Source: a virus. Taken from it: a stretch of 33,013 bases of DNA. The stretch is from positions 1 through 33,013 of the IMG/VR virus record IMGVR_UViG_3300009149_000154; one strand, 5' to 3'. The notes below the pieces were generated by a model. That model searched no databases, had not been told where the DNA came from, and saw only the letters and a list, made by a program, of their open reading frames with translations. Position numbers and translations under genes: made by a program. Shown here piece after piece: positions 25,599 through 32,406 of this stretch; the first letter of the stretch is position 1; every line of letters begins with the position of its first letter.

Positions 25599-25778
25599 TT
25601 AAGAATGTCCCAACTCTGAAACCTGTTCCTCCAACTTTGAGATTATATCATCTCTGGTTGCCACTTGTGCCTCAAGCTCAGCTATCTGATCTTGAAGAGT
25701 CTCTTCACAAGCTCCACAACAGATCTTCTCTCCGTCTCCTATTGGGTTATGGCAACTATCACATACAATCTTGATCAT
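25599..25778 (-). CDS. Small zinc-ribbon/coiled-coil protein (59 aa)
   Basis: The start codon overlaps the stop of the upstream gene (ATGA), implying coupled translation. Four cysteine-type ligands open the protein: C6-x2-C9 and C20/C21-x-C24, giving a CDSC...CCGAC zinc ribbon. A heptad-like coiled coil follows (LQDQIAELEAQVATRDDI and ISKLEEQVSEL). It is probably an oligomeric metal-binding adaptor. The partner is unknown; its tight linkage to the 220-aa gene suggests that they act together. Confidence 0.75.
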   Translation of the reverse strand: MIKIVCDSCHNPIGDGEKICCGACEETLQDQIAELEAQVATRDDIISKLEEQVSELGHS

Positions 25779-26437
25779 CTTTCATTCTCCTTTTCTTGTT
25801 GCATTTTTATCAAAACACTCTGCTGATAATGTTCTTTGGAAATAACTCCTGCAAGGAACAGCCTACCATCTTGAACCAATGGATCTAAGAGCTTAGAAAC
25901 CCAATCCACAGGGTCAAGGCCCATCGGAACAGATGAATCTACTAAAAGAAGGGAATTTGGAACCTTCCTCAGCAGTCGGCTCATAAATCTCTCCCAAGAA
26001 ATACTACTTGAGAAAACAGTCTGAACATTAATCTTAGCCAATTCATCTTCATACAATTTAAGCCGTTGTGGAGCATCTATAAGACGTTCTTTCAAGAAGC
26101 CCATATTGGGAACTGTACGTAGAGGATTCTGAGACCCATCATAGATGTCATCTATCAGAGATTGGAGCATTGCTTTTCTCTCATTGGCTTCCAACCAAGA
26201 TTTTTCATATTTCATCCCGGCTGAAATACTCCGTCCCATTGCTATCTTCACCATCAATTTCCACTTCCAATCCTTCTTCTGATTTCCCTCCTTCTCAGAC
26301 CGGACACTAATACCCACACTGAGTTGGTCAGTATAAGAAGGCACCTGATCAATGAACACACAGGCAAAGGGTCGATGTCCTCCACCCTTGATCCCAGTAA
26401 GAATATCATGAACCTTAGGATATGAATTAGTTGGCAT
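25775..26437 (-). CDS. Unknown 220-aa protein in putative DNA-modification cassette
   Basis: It overlaps the P-loop kinase gene by 11 bases and has GGAGGACAGG before ATG 26437. The N-terminal part is beta-rich (RPFACVFIDQVPSYTDQLSV, then GISVRSEKEG), the middle is a long basic helix (KKDWKWKLMVKIAMGR, EKSWLEANERKAML), and the C-terminal half has a Rossmann-like strand-turn SLLLVDSSVPMGLDP and GRLFLAGVISKEHYQ. I recognise no family or catalytic motif. Operon position suggests that it works with the kinase and TS-like protein, perhaps as a subunit or carrier step. Confidence 0.7.
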   Translation of the reverse strand: MPTNSYPKVHDILTGIKGGGHRPFACVFIDQVPSYTDQLSVGISVRSEKEGNQKKDWKWKLMVKIAMGRSISAGMKYEKSWLEANERKAMLQSLIDDIYDGSQNPLRTVPNMGFLKERLIDAPQRLKLYEDELAKINVQTVFSSSISWERFMSRLLRKVPNSLLLVDSSVPMGLDPVDWVSKLLDPLVQDGRLFLAGVISKEHYQQSVLIKMQQEKENER

Positions 26438-27155
26438 ATACCTGTCCTCCTCTTAAATCATGTGTTCCAAACTGGCCCTCGAACCAGTCTGCTACATCTT
26501 CCACACTCAAACGAGTAGTGTCCAATTCCAGCACTCTAATTCCTCTCTTCACAGATTTGTGGGCATTCACTTCAGCTGCATGCCTCTTGTTCTCCATGTT
26601 TCCTACAACAATTGGGGTAGTTGGCCTACCTGTTCTATTATGAATACGCTCCAAACAGACCTTTGGGCTAGCATAGAGATGAACTACAGTAACTTCCCTC
26701 TCAAGGCCTGAAAACACCTTAGACCTAACATCAATCCAATCCAAATGCCCCAGTAAACACCCTCCCATTAGAGCACCTTCCACAATCAAAGGTAATGGAA
26801 ATGGCCATAATATGTGAAGAACATATCTCACATCTTCCGTTGTAGCTAAAGTGTCTGCTCCTCCACAAACTCTGACATACTTTCCTACAATTGTAAATCT
26901 GTCTGGAACTACCAAGCCTAAAAGCCTTCTATGATCTCTCACATAGCAGATTGGCAAAGAGGTTTTGGCCTGTTCTGCTCTGTGTATCAATTCATACATT
27001 GCTGCTGTTTTACCTGATCCACTGGTTCCAATAACTATGATCAGAGGCAAAGGTTCTAAAGGGGGAGGAGTCTGCCTTTTGACAAATGCCAAAATCTTCT
27101 CCACATACCCCAAAGGTCTATCTATGTCCTTCAATCCCTTGATTGTGTTAGCCAT
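26427..27155 (-). CDS. P-loop kinase, 5-hydroxymethyl-dU DNA kinase-like
   Basis: The 242-aa protein has a Walker A motif GTSGSGKT (43-50), GKYVRVCGGADT (91-102), PLIVEGALMGG (122-132, a Walker B/lid region) and LYASPKVCLERIHNRTGRP, a nucleotide-kinase lid with Arg. The GKYxxxCGGxDT motif is the one I associate with the P-loop kinases that phosphorylate 5-hydroxymethyluracil in phage DNA before hypermodification, as in SPO1/M6-type systems. This link rests on my memory of the motif, not on a search. It lies downstream of the TS-like gene and overlaps the next gene, making an operon. An alternative is a generic nucleotide kinase of unknown substrate. Confidence 0.72.
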   Translation of the reverse strand: MANTIKGLKDIDRPLGYVEKILAFVKRQTPPPLEPLPLIIVIGTSGSGKTAAMYELIHRAEQAKTSLPICYVRDHRRLLGLVVPDRFTIVGKYVRVCGGADTLATTEDVRYVLHILWPFPLPLIVEGALMGGCLLGHLDWIDVRSKVFSGLEREVTVVHLYASPKVCLERIHNRTGRPTTPIVVGNMENKRHAAEVNAHKSVKRGIRVLELDTTRLSVEDVADWFEGQFGTHDLRGGQVYAN

Positions 27156-27168
27156 TGTTTATGCTTTC

Positions 27169-28482
27169 CTACTCCTTTGAAAACTCACTCATGGTTAAGA
27201 CCTCTGGACGAATAGGTATCAATTTCAGTGCCCCTGGCTTGTCCTTTACCCTCTTCAGATAGGCTACCAGAACTAAGTCCCTTACCTCTTGAGGCAACAC
27301 CTCGAGGACCTCGGCTGCCTCTTTGGGCCTATTGGTTCTCAAAAACCAATTCAATAAGAACCCTGCTGCTTGAGGCTGAAAGTATCCCACAATATCTCTC
27401 AGGGCCTTCAAATGAGGCTCAGATTTTTTACCCAGGTAGGCTCTAGATGTTTTTAGATTGGGATTGGAATACTCCTTTTCAGACTCCAGAATCTTCTCTG
27501 CATAGCACAACTCTGCAATCTTCATCACATTCACCCAATCAGCAAAATACTGGGTTTGAAGTTGACCTATCTTCTCATCTGCTTCTTCAAAAGCAGCCAA
27601 ACGGAGGTCTTGCTCAATACGTTCCTTGAGATCCCACTCTTCTCTAAAATCAAACAATTTCAAGGTCTTGGTATCTGGCTTCACAGAAGGGTATAGATCA
27701 GTTATGGGAGAATGTTCCTTCCAAAATTTGTAACGTGCCTCCCATTGAGCACGATCATGCCTGTAGAATATCTGGCGCAAAATGATAAAATAATACTCAG
27801 CCTTGCCTACCTGCTTCTTGAGATGGCCACCTAGCCAAGAACCCAACTCACAAGGCCGAAACATGTCTGTAATCCAATGTTGGTAGAACACATTGTGCCG
27901 CCAAAATGTCCGCACCTTGCCCAAACGACTTCCAAAGTTGTAATTCCAAACAAGGCCACAGGTAACTCTCTGGTGCTCTCTGTCAGAATAGGTTCCCATG
28001 TGCCAACGCCGCTTAGTATACTCCACCAAATCCTTCTTCCAGCGAAAGAGCATAATGCTAGCTTTGTCGGAACCAGGATCATGCTGAAGAAGATTGAGGA
28101 CATGGTGAAGTTGGCCCTCAGCATCTACTGCCCCAGTAATCTGAGGTTCTACAATTCCACTATCAAATACTTCCATTGGGTGGGGCTTGCCTGTGCAATC
28201 TTTGAATGCCCAGTCAATTACTCCACTTGCCTTGAAGTATCTAGCCCGTCTACTGTCATACCTCAAGTGTAGGCCACCAGGAGCAAGAGAACCTTCAACC
28301 AAATCACTTGTCTCTCTTAATATCCAAGCAAGATCATCAGATAAGTGTGGAAGGGGAACAACATAATTCTGGTGAGCATCTTTGATTGTTACAGCCACAT
28401 CTTCTCTGGAGCCATTTTCTAACAGTAGTCCCAAGAGTTGGACATAGGCGTCAAAGCCATTATCTGCTTCTAGGTGGATCAT
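27169..28482 (-). CDS. Thymidylate-synthase-like protein with long C-terminal extension
   Basis: The N-terminal 230 residues show the TS/dUMP- or dCMP-hydroxymethylase pattern, strongly diverged. L-N-LLQHDPGSDKASIM-x-FRWKKDL (129-152) equals the TS segment LKNDPDSRRxxxxxWNxxDL. VTCGLVWNYNF (173-183) offers C175 as the nucleophile. TFWRHNVFYQHW (192-203) fits the Q-R-S-x-D phosphate-binding segment, and CELGSWLGGHL the following helix. Typical TS proteins are near 264-316 aa; this one has 437 aa. Its last 200 residues are helical and charged, with TPR-like hairpins (KRIEQDLRLAAFEEADEKIG region). It may make 5-hydroxymethyl-dUMP or act on DNA bases directly. It starts at ATG 28482 with GGAGGAGAG upstream. 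Confidence 0.6.
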   Translation of the reverse strand: MIHLEADNGFDAYVQLLGLLLENGSREDVAVTIKDAHQNYVVPLPHLSDDLAWILRETSDLVEGSLAPGGLHLRYDSRRARYFKASGVIDWAFKDCTGKPHPMEVFDSGIVEPQITGAVDAEGQLHHVLNLLQHDPGSDKASIMLFRWKKDLVEYTKRRWHMGTYSDREHQRVTCGLVWNYNFGSRLGKVRTFWRHNVFYQHWITDMFRPCELGSWLGGHLKKQVGKAEYYFIILRQIFYRHDRAQWEARYKFWKEHSPITDLYPSVKPDTKTLKLFDFREEWDLKERIEQDLRLAAFEEADEKIGQLQTQYFADWVNVMKIAELCYAEKILESEKEYSNPNLKTSRAYLGKKSEPHLKALRDIVGYFQPQAAGFLLNWFLRTNRPKEAAEVLEVLPQEVRDLVLVAYLKRVKDKPGALKLIPIRPEVLTMSEFSKE

Positions 28483-28489
28483 TTGGTTT

Positions 28490-29740
28490 CTACTCTCCTC
28501 CTACATTCAAATGCAATTTCCTAATGTCTGGATACCTTAGTGCCTTGGCCTCCAACAGAGTATCATTGTGACAAGCTTGGGTGCCTTTTTCTTTACAATA
28601 CAAACAAGCTCCATAGCAACCTGGGAAAGGTTTGAAAGTATCCTCCAAATTCTCCCTGTAAAATACTGGGATAGCTCTTCCGTGGCACTGGTCTGCTGTA
28701 GTGTACTCAGGAAGCATACTATTTCCAGCTTTGCAAGGACCCTGAGTTGTATATTCATAGCATAGAGACATTGTGATCCCAAGATCTTTGGTTAGCCCCA
28801 TCATTCTATCAAAGAATTTCCTCCTAATTGCCTCTGATACAGTAAGAACCCCTCCAATTCTCTGAGTATACACCCTCTTGAACAGATCCACTCTTTCTTT
28901 TGGAAATCTCTTCCCCAATTTCTCTATAAACCATTTAGCATTGTCAGCAGTCAAACTCTCACAGAACTTGAAGATGATGTGCTGTAAACCTCTCTTAGAA
29001 GCATCTATAGCTACCTGAGCTACTTCATCCCAATTACTTATTCCAGGTATAATGGGATTACACTGGATAGATGTGTATACTCCCATCTTGCTAAGTGTGT
29101 GTATCTCCCTCATTAGGTCTTTATAGGAAGCCCCTCTGGGACACATAATTCTTATATCCTTTGGATCAGAGGTATTGATGGAAAATTGGGCATAACTGTA
29201 CTTATTGTGAGTCAATATAGACTTTGCCCAATCTGGCATTATCTGCCTTGTACAAAAGAGAATGGGCAACTCCACCTTGTCAAATACTTTTGCCAATCTC
29301 TCTGTTACATGGTATGTGGGTTCAAGTGCATGAAATGGTTCTGTGAAGGAAGAGATATATGCTGGAAAGGCCACATGCAATTTAGACAGCATTTTTTCAA
29401 CCTTCTCAGGGTAGGCTGGGTCAACAGTTGGAAGCCCTGTCCTCCTGTAACCTCTTGTTCCCCACTGAACATAACAAAATACACAATTGCCAGGACAAAA
29501 TCCTCCGTAAGGCTTAGTCAGCAAATGCTCTGTGTAACACGGTCTTGGTCTTTTGTTGGGAGAACTCTCATGTTTGCTTTTATACCATCCTTGAAGCACT
29601 GCTCCTTGATCTAACACTAAGTGAGGGAAAGGATCAAGAGTTACTGTGAATGCTTTGTCTTTGCCTCCTCTCAACATAGACAAGTTCCTAATCTCTGTTC
29701 TAGCCTGTGGGACACCTATTTTTGGCATTGTCTCTTTCAT
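28490..29740 (-). CDS. Radical SAM enzyme, spore-photoproduct-lyase-like (COG1533 type)
   Basis: The start is set at ATG 29740, with AGGAGG eleven bases upstream, giving 416 aa; the frame continues in-phase to 29869 through the repeat element. The [4Fe-4S] motif is GFCPGNCVFCYVQWG (C82-x3-C86-x2-C89), close to SplB-type enzymes. Then follow SSFTEPFHALEPTY, FCTRQIMPDW, FSINTSDPKDIRIMCPRGAS, and SIQCNPIIPG strands of the partial TIM barrel. A second Cys group near 374-393 (CYGACLYCKEKGTQAC) could bind an auxiliary cluster. It heads the putative hypermodification cassette, ahead of the TS-like and kinase genes. Repair of thymine lesions is the other possibility. Confidence 0.85.
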   Translation of the reverse strand: MKETMPKIGVPQARTEIRNLSMLRGGKDKAFTVTLDPFPHLVLDQGAVLQGWYKSKHESSPNKRPRPCYTEHLLTKPYGGFCPGNCVFCYVQWGTRGYRRTGLPTVDPAYPEKVEKMLSKLHVAFPAYISSFTEPFHALEPTYHVTERLAKVFDKVELPILFCTRQIMPDWAKSILTHNKYSYAQFSINTSDPKDIRIMCPRGASYKDLMREIHTLSKMGVYTSIQCNPIIPGISNWDEVAQVAIDASKRGLQHIIFKFCESLTADNAKWFIEKLGKRFPKERVDLFKRVYTQRIGGVLTVSEAIRRKFFDRMMGLTKDLGITMSLCYEYTTQGPCKAGNSMLPEYTTADQCHGRAIPVFYRENLEDTFKPFPGCYGACLYCKEKGTQACHNDTLLEAKALRYPDIRKLHLNVGGE

Positions 29741-29770
29741 ACTGTTGTCTGCCTCCTGTCTAATACTATA

Positions 29771-29840
29771 TAGGATCAACGAGGTCATGTTTTCTCTATC
29801 TCTTTGGGAAACTAAACAACTACCTACTAGAGGATTGAAA
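29771..29840 (-). repeat. Repeat element copy 3 (70 bp, partial)
   Basis: It aligns without gaps to 3011-3080. The 35-bp part 29806-29840 is identical to copy 1; the left flank is about two-thirds identical. The core supplies the last codons and stop of the 78-aa gene. On the minus strand, the same frame as in copies 1 and 2 is open and joins the radical SAM frame. Confidence 0.88.
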
Positions 29841-30056
29841 TCTAACAGGCCGTATTCCCAGAAAATCATCTACTCGTTTATCATCCATACGCTGAAGAAT
29901 CTGAGGTGTAAGACGAGCATCCATTTCTCGCATAACCCTACGAATAAGTGTATCTCCCTTCTTGGTTGACTTACTATGATCGACTAAATCCAAATGCTGA
30001 CCACACAACGTTCGAATTTCCTCGTCTGATAATCGTCCCATTGTTCCTACTGCCAT
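29820..30056 (-). CDS. Small helical protein, unknown function; C-terminus inside repeat element
   Basis: The 78-aa protein (MAVGTMGRLSDEEIRTL start) uses ATG 30056 with AGGAGG eight bases upstream. It is mainly helical and charged (LIRRVMREMDARLTPQILQR). The last seven residues, RFQSSSR-like, and the stop codon are encoded by the 35-bp repeat core, so the element seems to have replaced the natural end of the gene. No family recognised. Confidence 0.62.
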   Translation of the reverse strand: MAVGTMGRLSDEEIRTLCGQHLDLVDHSKSTKKGDTLIRRVMREMDARLTPQILQRMDDKRVDDFLGIRPVRFQSSSR

Positions 30057-30072
30057 TCCCAATTCCTCCTAT

Positions 30073-30161
30073 TTACAAAACCCAATCAAGAATAATAATA
30101 ACTATAACACCTACAATAAGAATTACAAAATCTAATACTAAAATACCGCCATCGCAGACAT
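30073..30161 (-). pseudogene. Decayed or frameshifted small membrane-peptide gene
   Basis: ATG 30161 has a perfect AGGAGG six bases upstream, yet its frame ends after six codons. The adjacent frame is open to TAA 30073 and encodes a strongly hydrophobic helix (GILVLDFVILIVGVIVIIIL) but has no start. A single-base change would join the two. The 3' end also repeats the sequence around the stop of the neighbouring 28-aa gene. Confidence 0.4.
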
Positions 30162-30171
30162 CTCTTTCCTC

Positions 30172-30258
30172 CTATTTACAAAACCAAATTGCATAAATAA
30201 TACAAGCCCAAAACACTGCCGAACATAACCCAATCAACAAAATTGAACGATTTGTCAT
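30172..30258 (-). CDS. 28-aa single-span membrane peptide
   Basis: ATG 30258 overlaps the TGA of the preceding gene (ATGA), so translation is probably coupled. After a short MTNRS start, the rest is one hydrophobic helix ending in WFCK. Function unknown. Its neighbours are also tiny membrane proteins. Confidence 0.55.
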   Translation of the reverse strand: MTNRSILLIGLCSAVFWACIIYAIWFCK

Positions 30259-30443
30259 AATATCCGCCTCTCCTTTGCCCTTTTTAGCTCTTCTTCAACC
30301 CTTTCCTTTTGAGCCAAGAAGTCTTTGCGCATCTCTCGAAAGGCGACATCTCTTTCCTCCAATGATTTTTTGACTGCCCGGAGAGTAGCAAGAGCCATGA
30401 CACAAACCACAAACAATAACACTAAAGTAGCAACATCCAACAA
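30255..30443 (-). CDS. Small membrane protein with TM helix and coiled coil (62 aa)
   Basis: The start is TTG 30443, chosen because GGAGG lies eight bases upstream and the ATG nearby leads to a non-protein-like frame. Residues 1-23 form a TM helix (LVLLFVVCVMALATL), followed by a charged amphipathic helix (KKSLEERDVAFREMRKDF and ERVEEELKRAKER). The layout is like spanin-type or phage-anchoring small proteins, but no lipoprotein partner is visible. It overlaps the next membrane peptide gene. Confidence 0.65.
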   Translation of the reverse strand: MLDVATLVLLFVVCVMALATLRAVKKSLEERDVAFREMRKDFLAQKERVEEELKRAKERRIL

Positions 30444-30446
30444 CTT

Positions 30447-31066
30447 TCATTCCTCCAGTCTTTTCTTGCCAATCTCACAACAGGATATAGAATTGTCTGT
30501 TCCAAGCCACTTCTTGTCTAATTCCTTTGCAGCTACTGCTGTAGTCCAACTCCCCATAAATGGATCAAGAATCATATTAGCTTTTGGAAAGAACTTCAAG
30601 AGTTCTACATACAATTTTACTGGATTCTCATTGATATGTTGCTTATTCCTCACTGGAACACATCCAATACAATTCCTGTAAATACGTCCTGGTCCCCAAA
30701 TCTTTTCTTTTGGGTCTCTGATAAATAAGAATATTGGTTCATACCTAAAGGCTGTCATTCCACACTTCTTGTCCCAAATCAATACAGTCCTTGGATTAAA
30801 ACGTTGGCAAATCTCAACAAGCCTCTGGGAGGAATTGAACATCAACATCCTGGGAGATACATTCATGGATGCACTTATGAAATCTTCCAACCATTCGTAG
30901 TAAGGCCACGGAACTTCTTTGTCTTGATAAGGAGGAGAAGTTAGTATCAGGTCAACAACTCCTCAGGAATCTCTGCCATGAAATCTATTGCATCTCCATG
31001 AACCACTTGGCAGGTTGCATCAAGATAGGAATTCAAGTCCTGCAGTTCAATTATTTTACTGGTCAT
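30447..31066 (-). pseudogene. DNA methyltransferase (N4/N6 type) interrupted by frameshift
   Basis: Reading starts at ATG 31066 (GGAAGG upstream) with MTSKIIELQDLNSYLDATCQ, continues to VVHGDAIDFMAEIPEE, then stops at TGA 30949-30947. The rest is in the -1 frame: VDLILTSPPYQDKEVPWPYY (catalytic TSPPY motif), FLFIRDPKE, then ILDPFMGSWTTAVAAKEL (SAM-binding motif). Motif order TSPPY before DPFxG is that of beta-group N6-adenine or N4-cytosine enzymes (PF01555). Normal enzymes have DPFMGSGTT; here a Trp replaces the second glycine. There is no slippery heptamer at the break (30947-30965), so the gene may be inactive, or the sequence may contain an error. Confidence 0.75.
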
Positions 31067-31087
31067 GGTTGCCTTCCACCTTCTGAA

Positions 31088-31579
31088 TTATCCTAACGTT
31101 TCTATTTTATGGTTAGAGATTCCCCCATATTGACATATCAGCAAATAACAGTTGGCACACAATACCCCACCTGATGTAGTGCGGCCACGTAGTTTATTCA
31201 TCTGGAGCCATACATCATCAGGCACGTGGAAATCACATTGCAATCTGCCACATAGGCCACAACGTGCCCCGTTTATGAACCAAGCATGTCGCCACGGAGT
31301 ATAAAATGCTAAGGTTCTAAGAATCGAGTGAACAACTTTTCGTATTTGCCATAACCTTGCAAAGTAAGAACGTTGGCATATCCACACGATTATCTTCTTG
31401 TCTTCTGGTGAACGTTTTAGCCAAGTTATATCATACTCAATCCGTTCCCAGAAGTTATCATACAAATCAAAATCCCTCAAATTGCACAGAGGAGTTTTCA
31501 ATCTTTTCATATAATTCATATTGGAAATACCACATATACTGTCATCGTCTGTATCATTCAAAGTAGTCTTGAAGGTCAT
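31088..31579 (-). CDS. Zinc-ribbon protein of unknown function (163 aa)
   Basis: The C-terminal half has CGLCGRLQCDF and LCANCYLL, giving a CxxC...CxxC metal site about 35 residues apart, as in single zinc-ribbon phage proteins. The N-terminal 60 residues are helical (FWERIEYDITWLKRSPEDKK). The start at 31579 lies inside the end of the upstream gene and lacks a clear ribosome site; internal Met codons at residues 21 and 24 are alternatives. Function unknown. Confidence 0.6.
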   Translation of the reverse strand: MTFKTTLNDTDDDSICGISNMNYMKRLKTPLCNLRDFDLYDNFWERIEYDITWLKRSPEDKKIIVWICQRSYFARLWQIRKVVHSILRTLAFYTPWRHAWFINGARCGLCGRLQCDFHVPDDVWLQMNKLRGRTTSGGVLCANCYLLICQYGGISNHKIETLG

Positions 31580-31853
31580 CAGGCAATACGATTACAGGAG
31601 CTTTCTTTAGGTTCATAGCCACGAGATAAACCTTGTGAACCTTTTCAATTTTCAAATGCCCAGACTCATCCCCATAACCAGGAATATATTGCCCTGTCTG
31701 GCGAGTTGTTTTCTGAACTATAAATCCTCGTTTCCGAGCATCAAGTTCGAATCTTTCCATAATTCGATATTGAACAGTTTGCGAGTGATATTCCACCCCA
31801 AATGTAACTACCGCCTTGACCCAAACACGCTGTCCTAACTGAAAGTCTGTCAT
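31554..31853 (-). CDS. Small beta-rich protein, unknown function
   Basis: The 99-aa protein starts at ATG 31853, where GGGGAG is five bases upstream. A strand pattern typical of an SH3-like barrel opens it (QLGQRVWVKAVVTFG, VQYRIMERFELDA, RGFIVQKTT). The end overlaps the next gene by 26 bases. No family recognised. Confidence 0.6.
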   Translation of the reverse strand: MTDFQLGQRVWVKAVVTFGVEYHSQTVQYRIMERFELDARKRGFIVQKTTRQTGQYIPGYGDESGHLKIEKVHKVYLVAMNLKKAPVIVLPDDLQDYFE

Positions 31854-32148
31854 AATTCTCCCCAAACTCTACCTTTTTAGCACATCGATTACAAGTATCT
31901 TGTGCATTATGATCGTCCATATCGTCTGGCCTGAACCAGTTGCCACATAAACAGCATTTGCGCCATCCATAGCCTCCTTCGGTTATCTCTACGGGGACGA
32001 CACGGAAGCCACTATCTCTCCAATATCGCCACGAATGCTTTGTGCCAGATATAACATCTTTGATTGCTTCTGAACGCGTACGGCTAATAGCGCTTAAGAA
32101 TAAACAACCGCTGGCACTCTTGATTGCCCAGCCTTGCTGCGTAGTCAT
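31741..32148 (-). CDS. Zinc-ribbon protein with long overlap into next gene
   Basis: The 135-aa frame has WRKCCLCGNWFRPDDMDDHN followed by TCNRC, a CxxC-x16-CxxC ribbon. The last 40 residues overlap the next gene by 113 bases in another frame and look less protein-like. An alternative is a stop soon after CNRCAKK: a shift at the A-run near 31876-31880 reaches TAG at once, directly before the ribosome site of the next gene. So the true protein may be about 95 aa. Confidence 0.55.
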   Translation of the reverse strand: MTTQQGWAIKSASGCLFLSAISRTRSEAIKDVISGTKHSWRYWRDSGFRVVPVEITEGGYGWRKCCLCGNWFRPDDMDDHNAQDTCNRCAKKVEFGENYDRLSVRTACLGQGGSYIWGGISLANCSISNYGKIRT

Positions 32149-32164
32149 TTTTTATTCTTCAGTC

Positions 32165-32368
32165 TTAAAATCTTGGATCAAAATACCCTGCTATCACTAC
32201 CGCATTTACAAAAGAGATTGACGCAACCAGTATATTCAATAATCCCAATAGGCTGTCCCTCGCAGTGGCATTAGTAAACATCTCAAGACGAAGACATGTC
32301 CACATACAAACACCTAACCCAACAATTGCTATGGCATAAACTACATTCAATACATGTATAGGGTCCAT
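32165..32368 (-). CDS. Two-helix small membrane protein (67 aa)
   Basis: ATG 32368 has GGAGG seven bases upstream. Two hydrophobic segments (VLNVVYAIAIVGLGVCMW and LLNILVASISFVNAVVIAGYF) are joined by a short charged loop. Small holin-like or membrane-anchoring proteins have this form, but no lysis gene is nearby, so function stays open. Confidence 0.6.
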   Translation of the reverse strand: MDPIHVLNVVYAIAIVGLGVCMWTCLRLEMFTNATARDSLLGLLNILVASISFVNAVVIAGYFDPRF

Positions 32369-32406
32369 CTTTGTTCCTCCATTTTACGTTGTTGTATATA
32401 ACTCTT

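Noticed and set aside
30447-31066. Programmed frameshift in the methyltransferase
   Set aside because: No slippery heptamer is present at the break, unlike the chaperone gene, so a mutation or read error is more likely.
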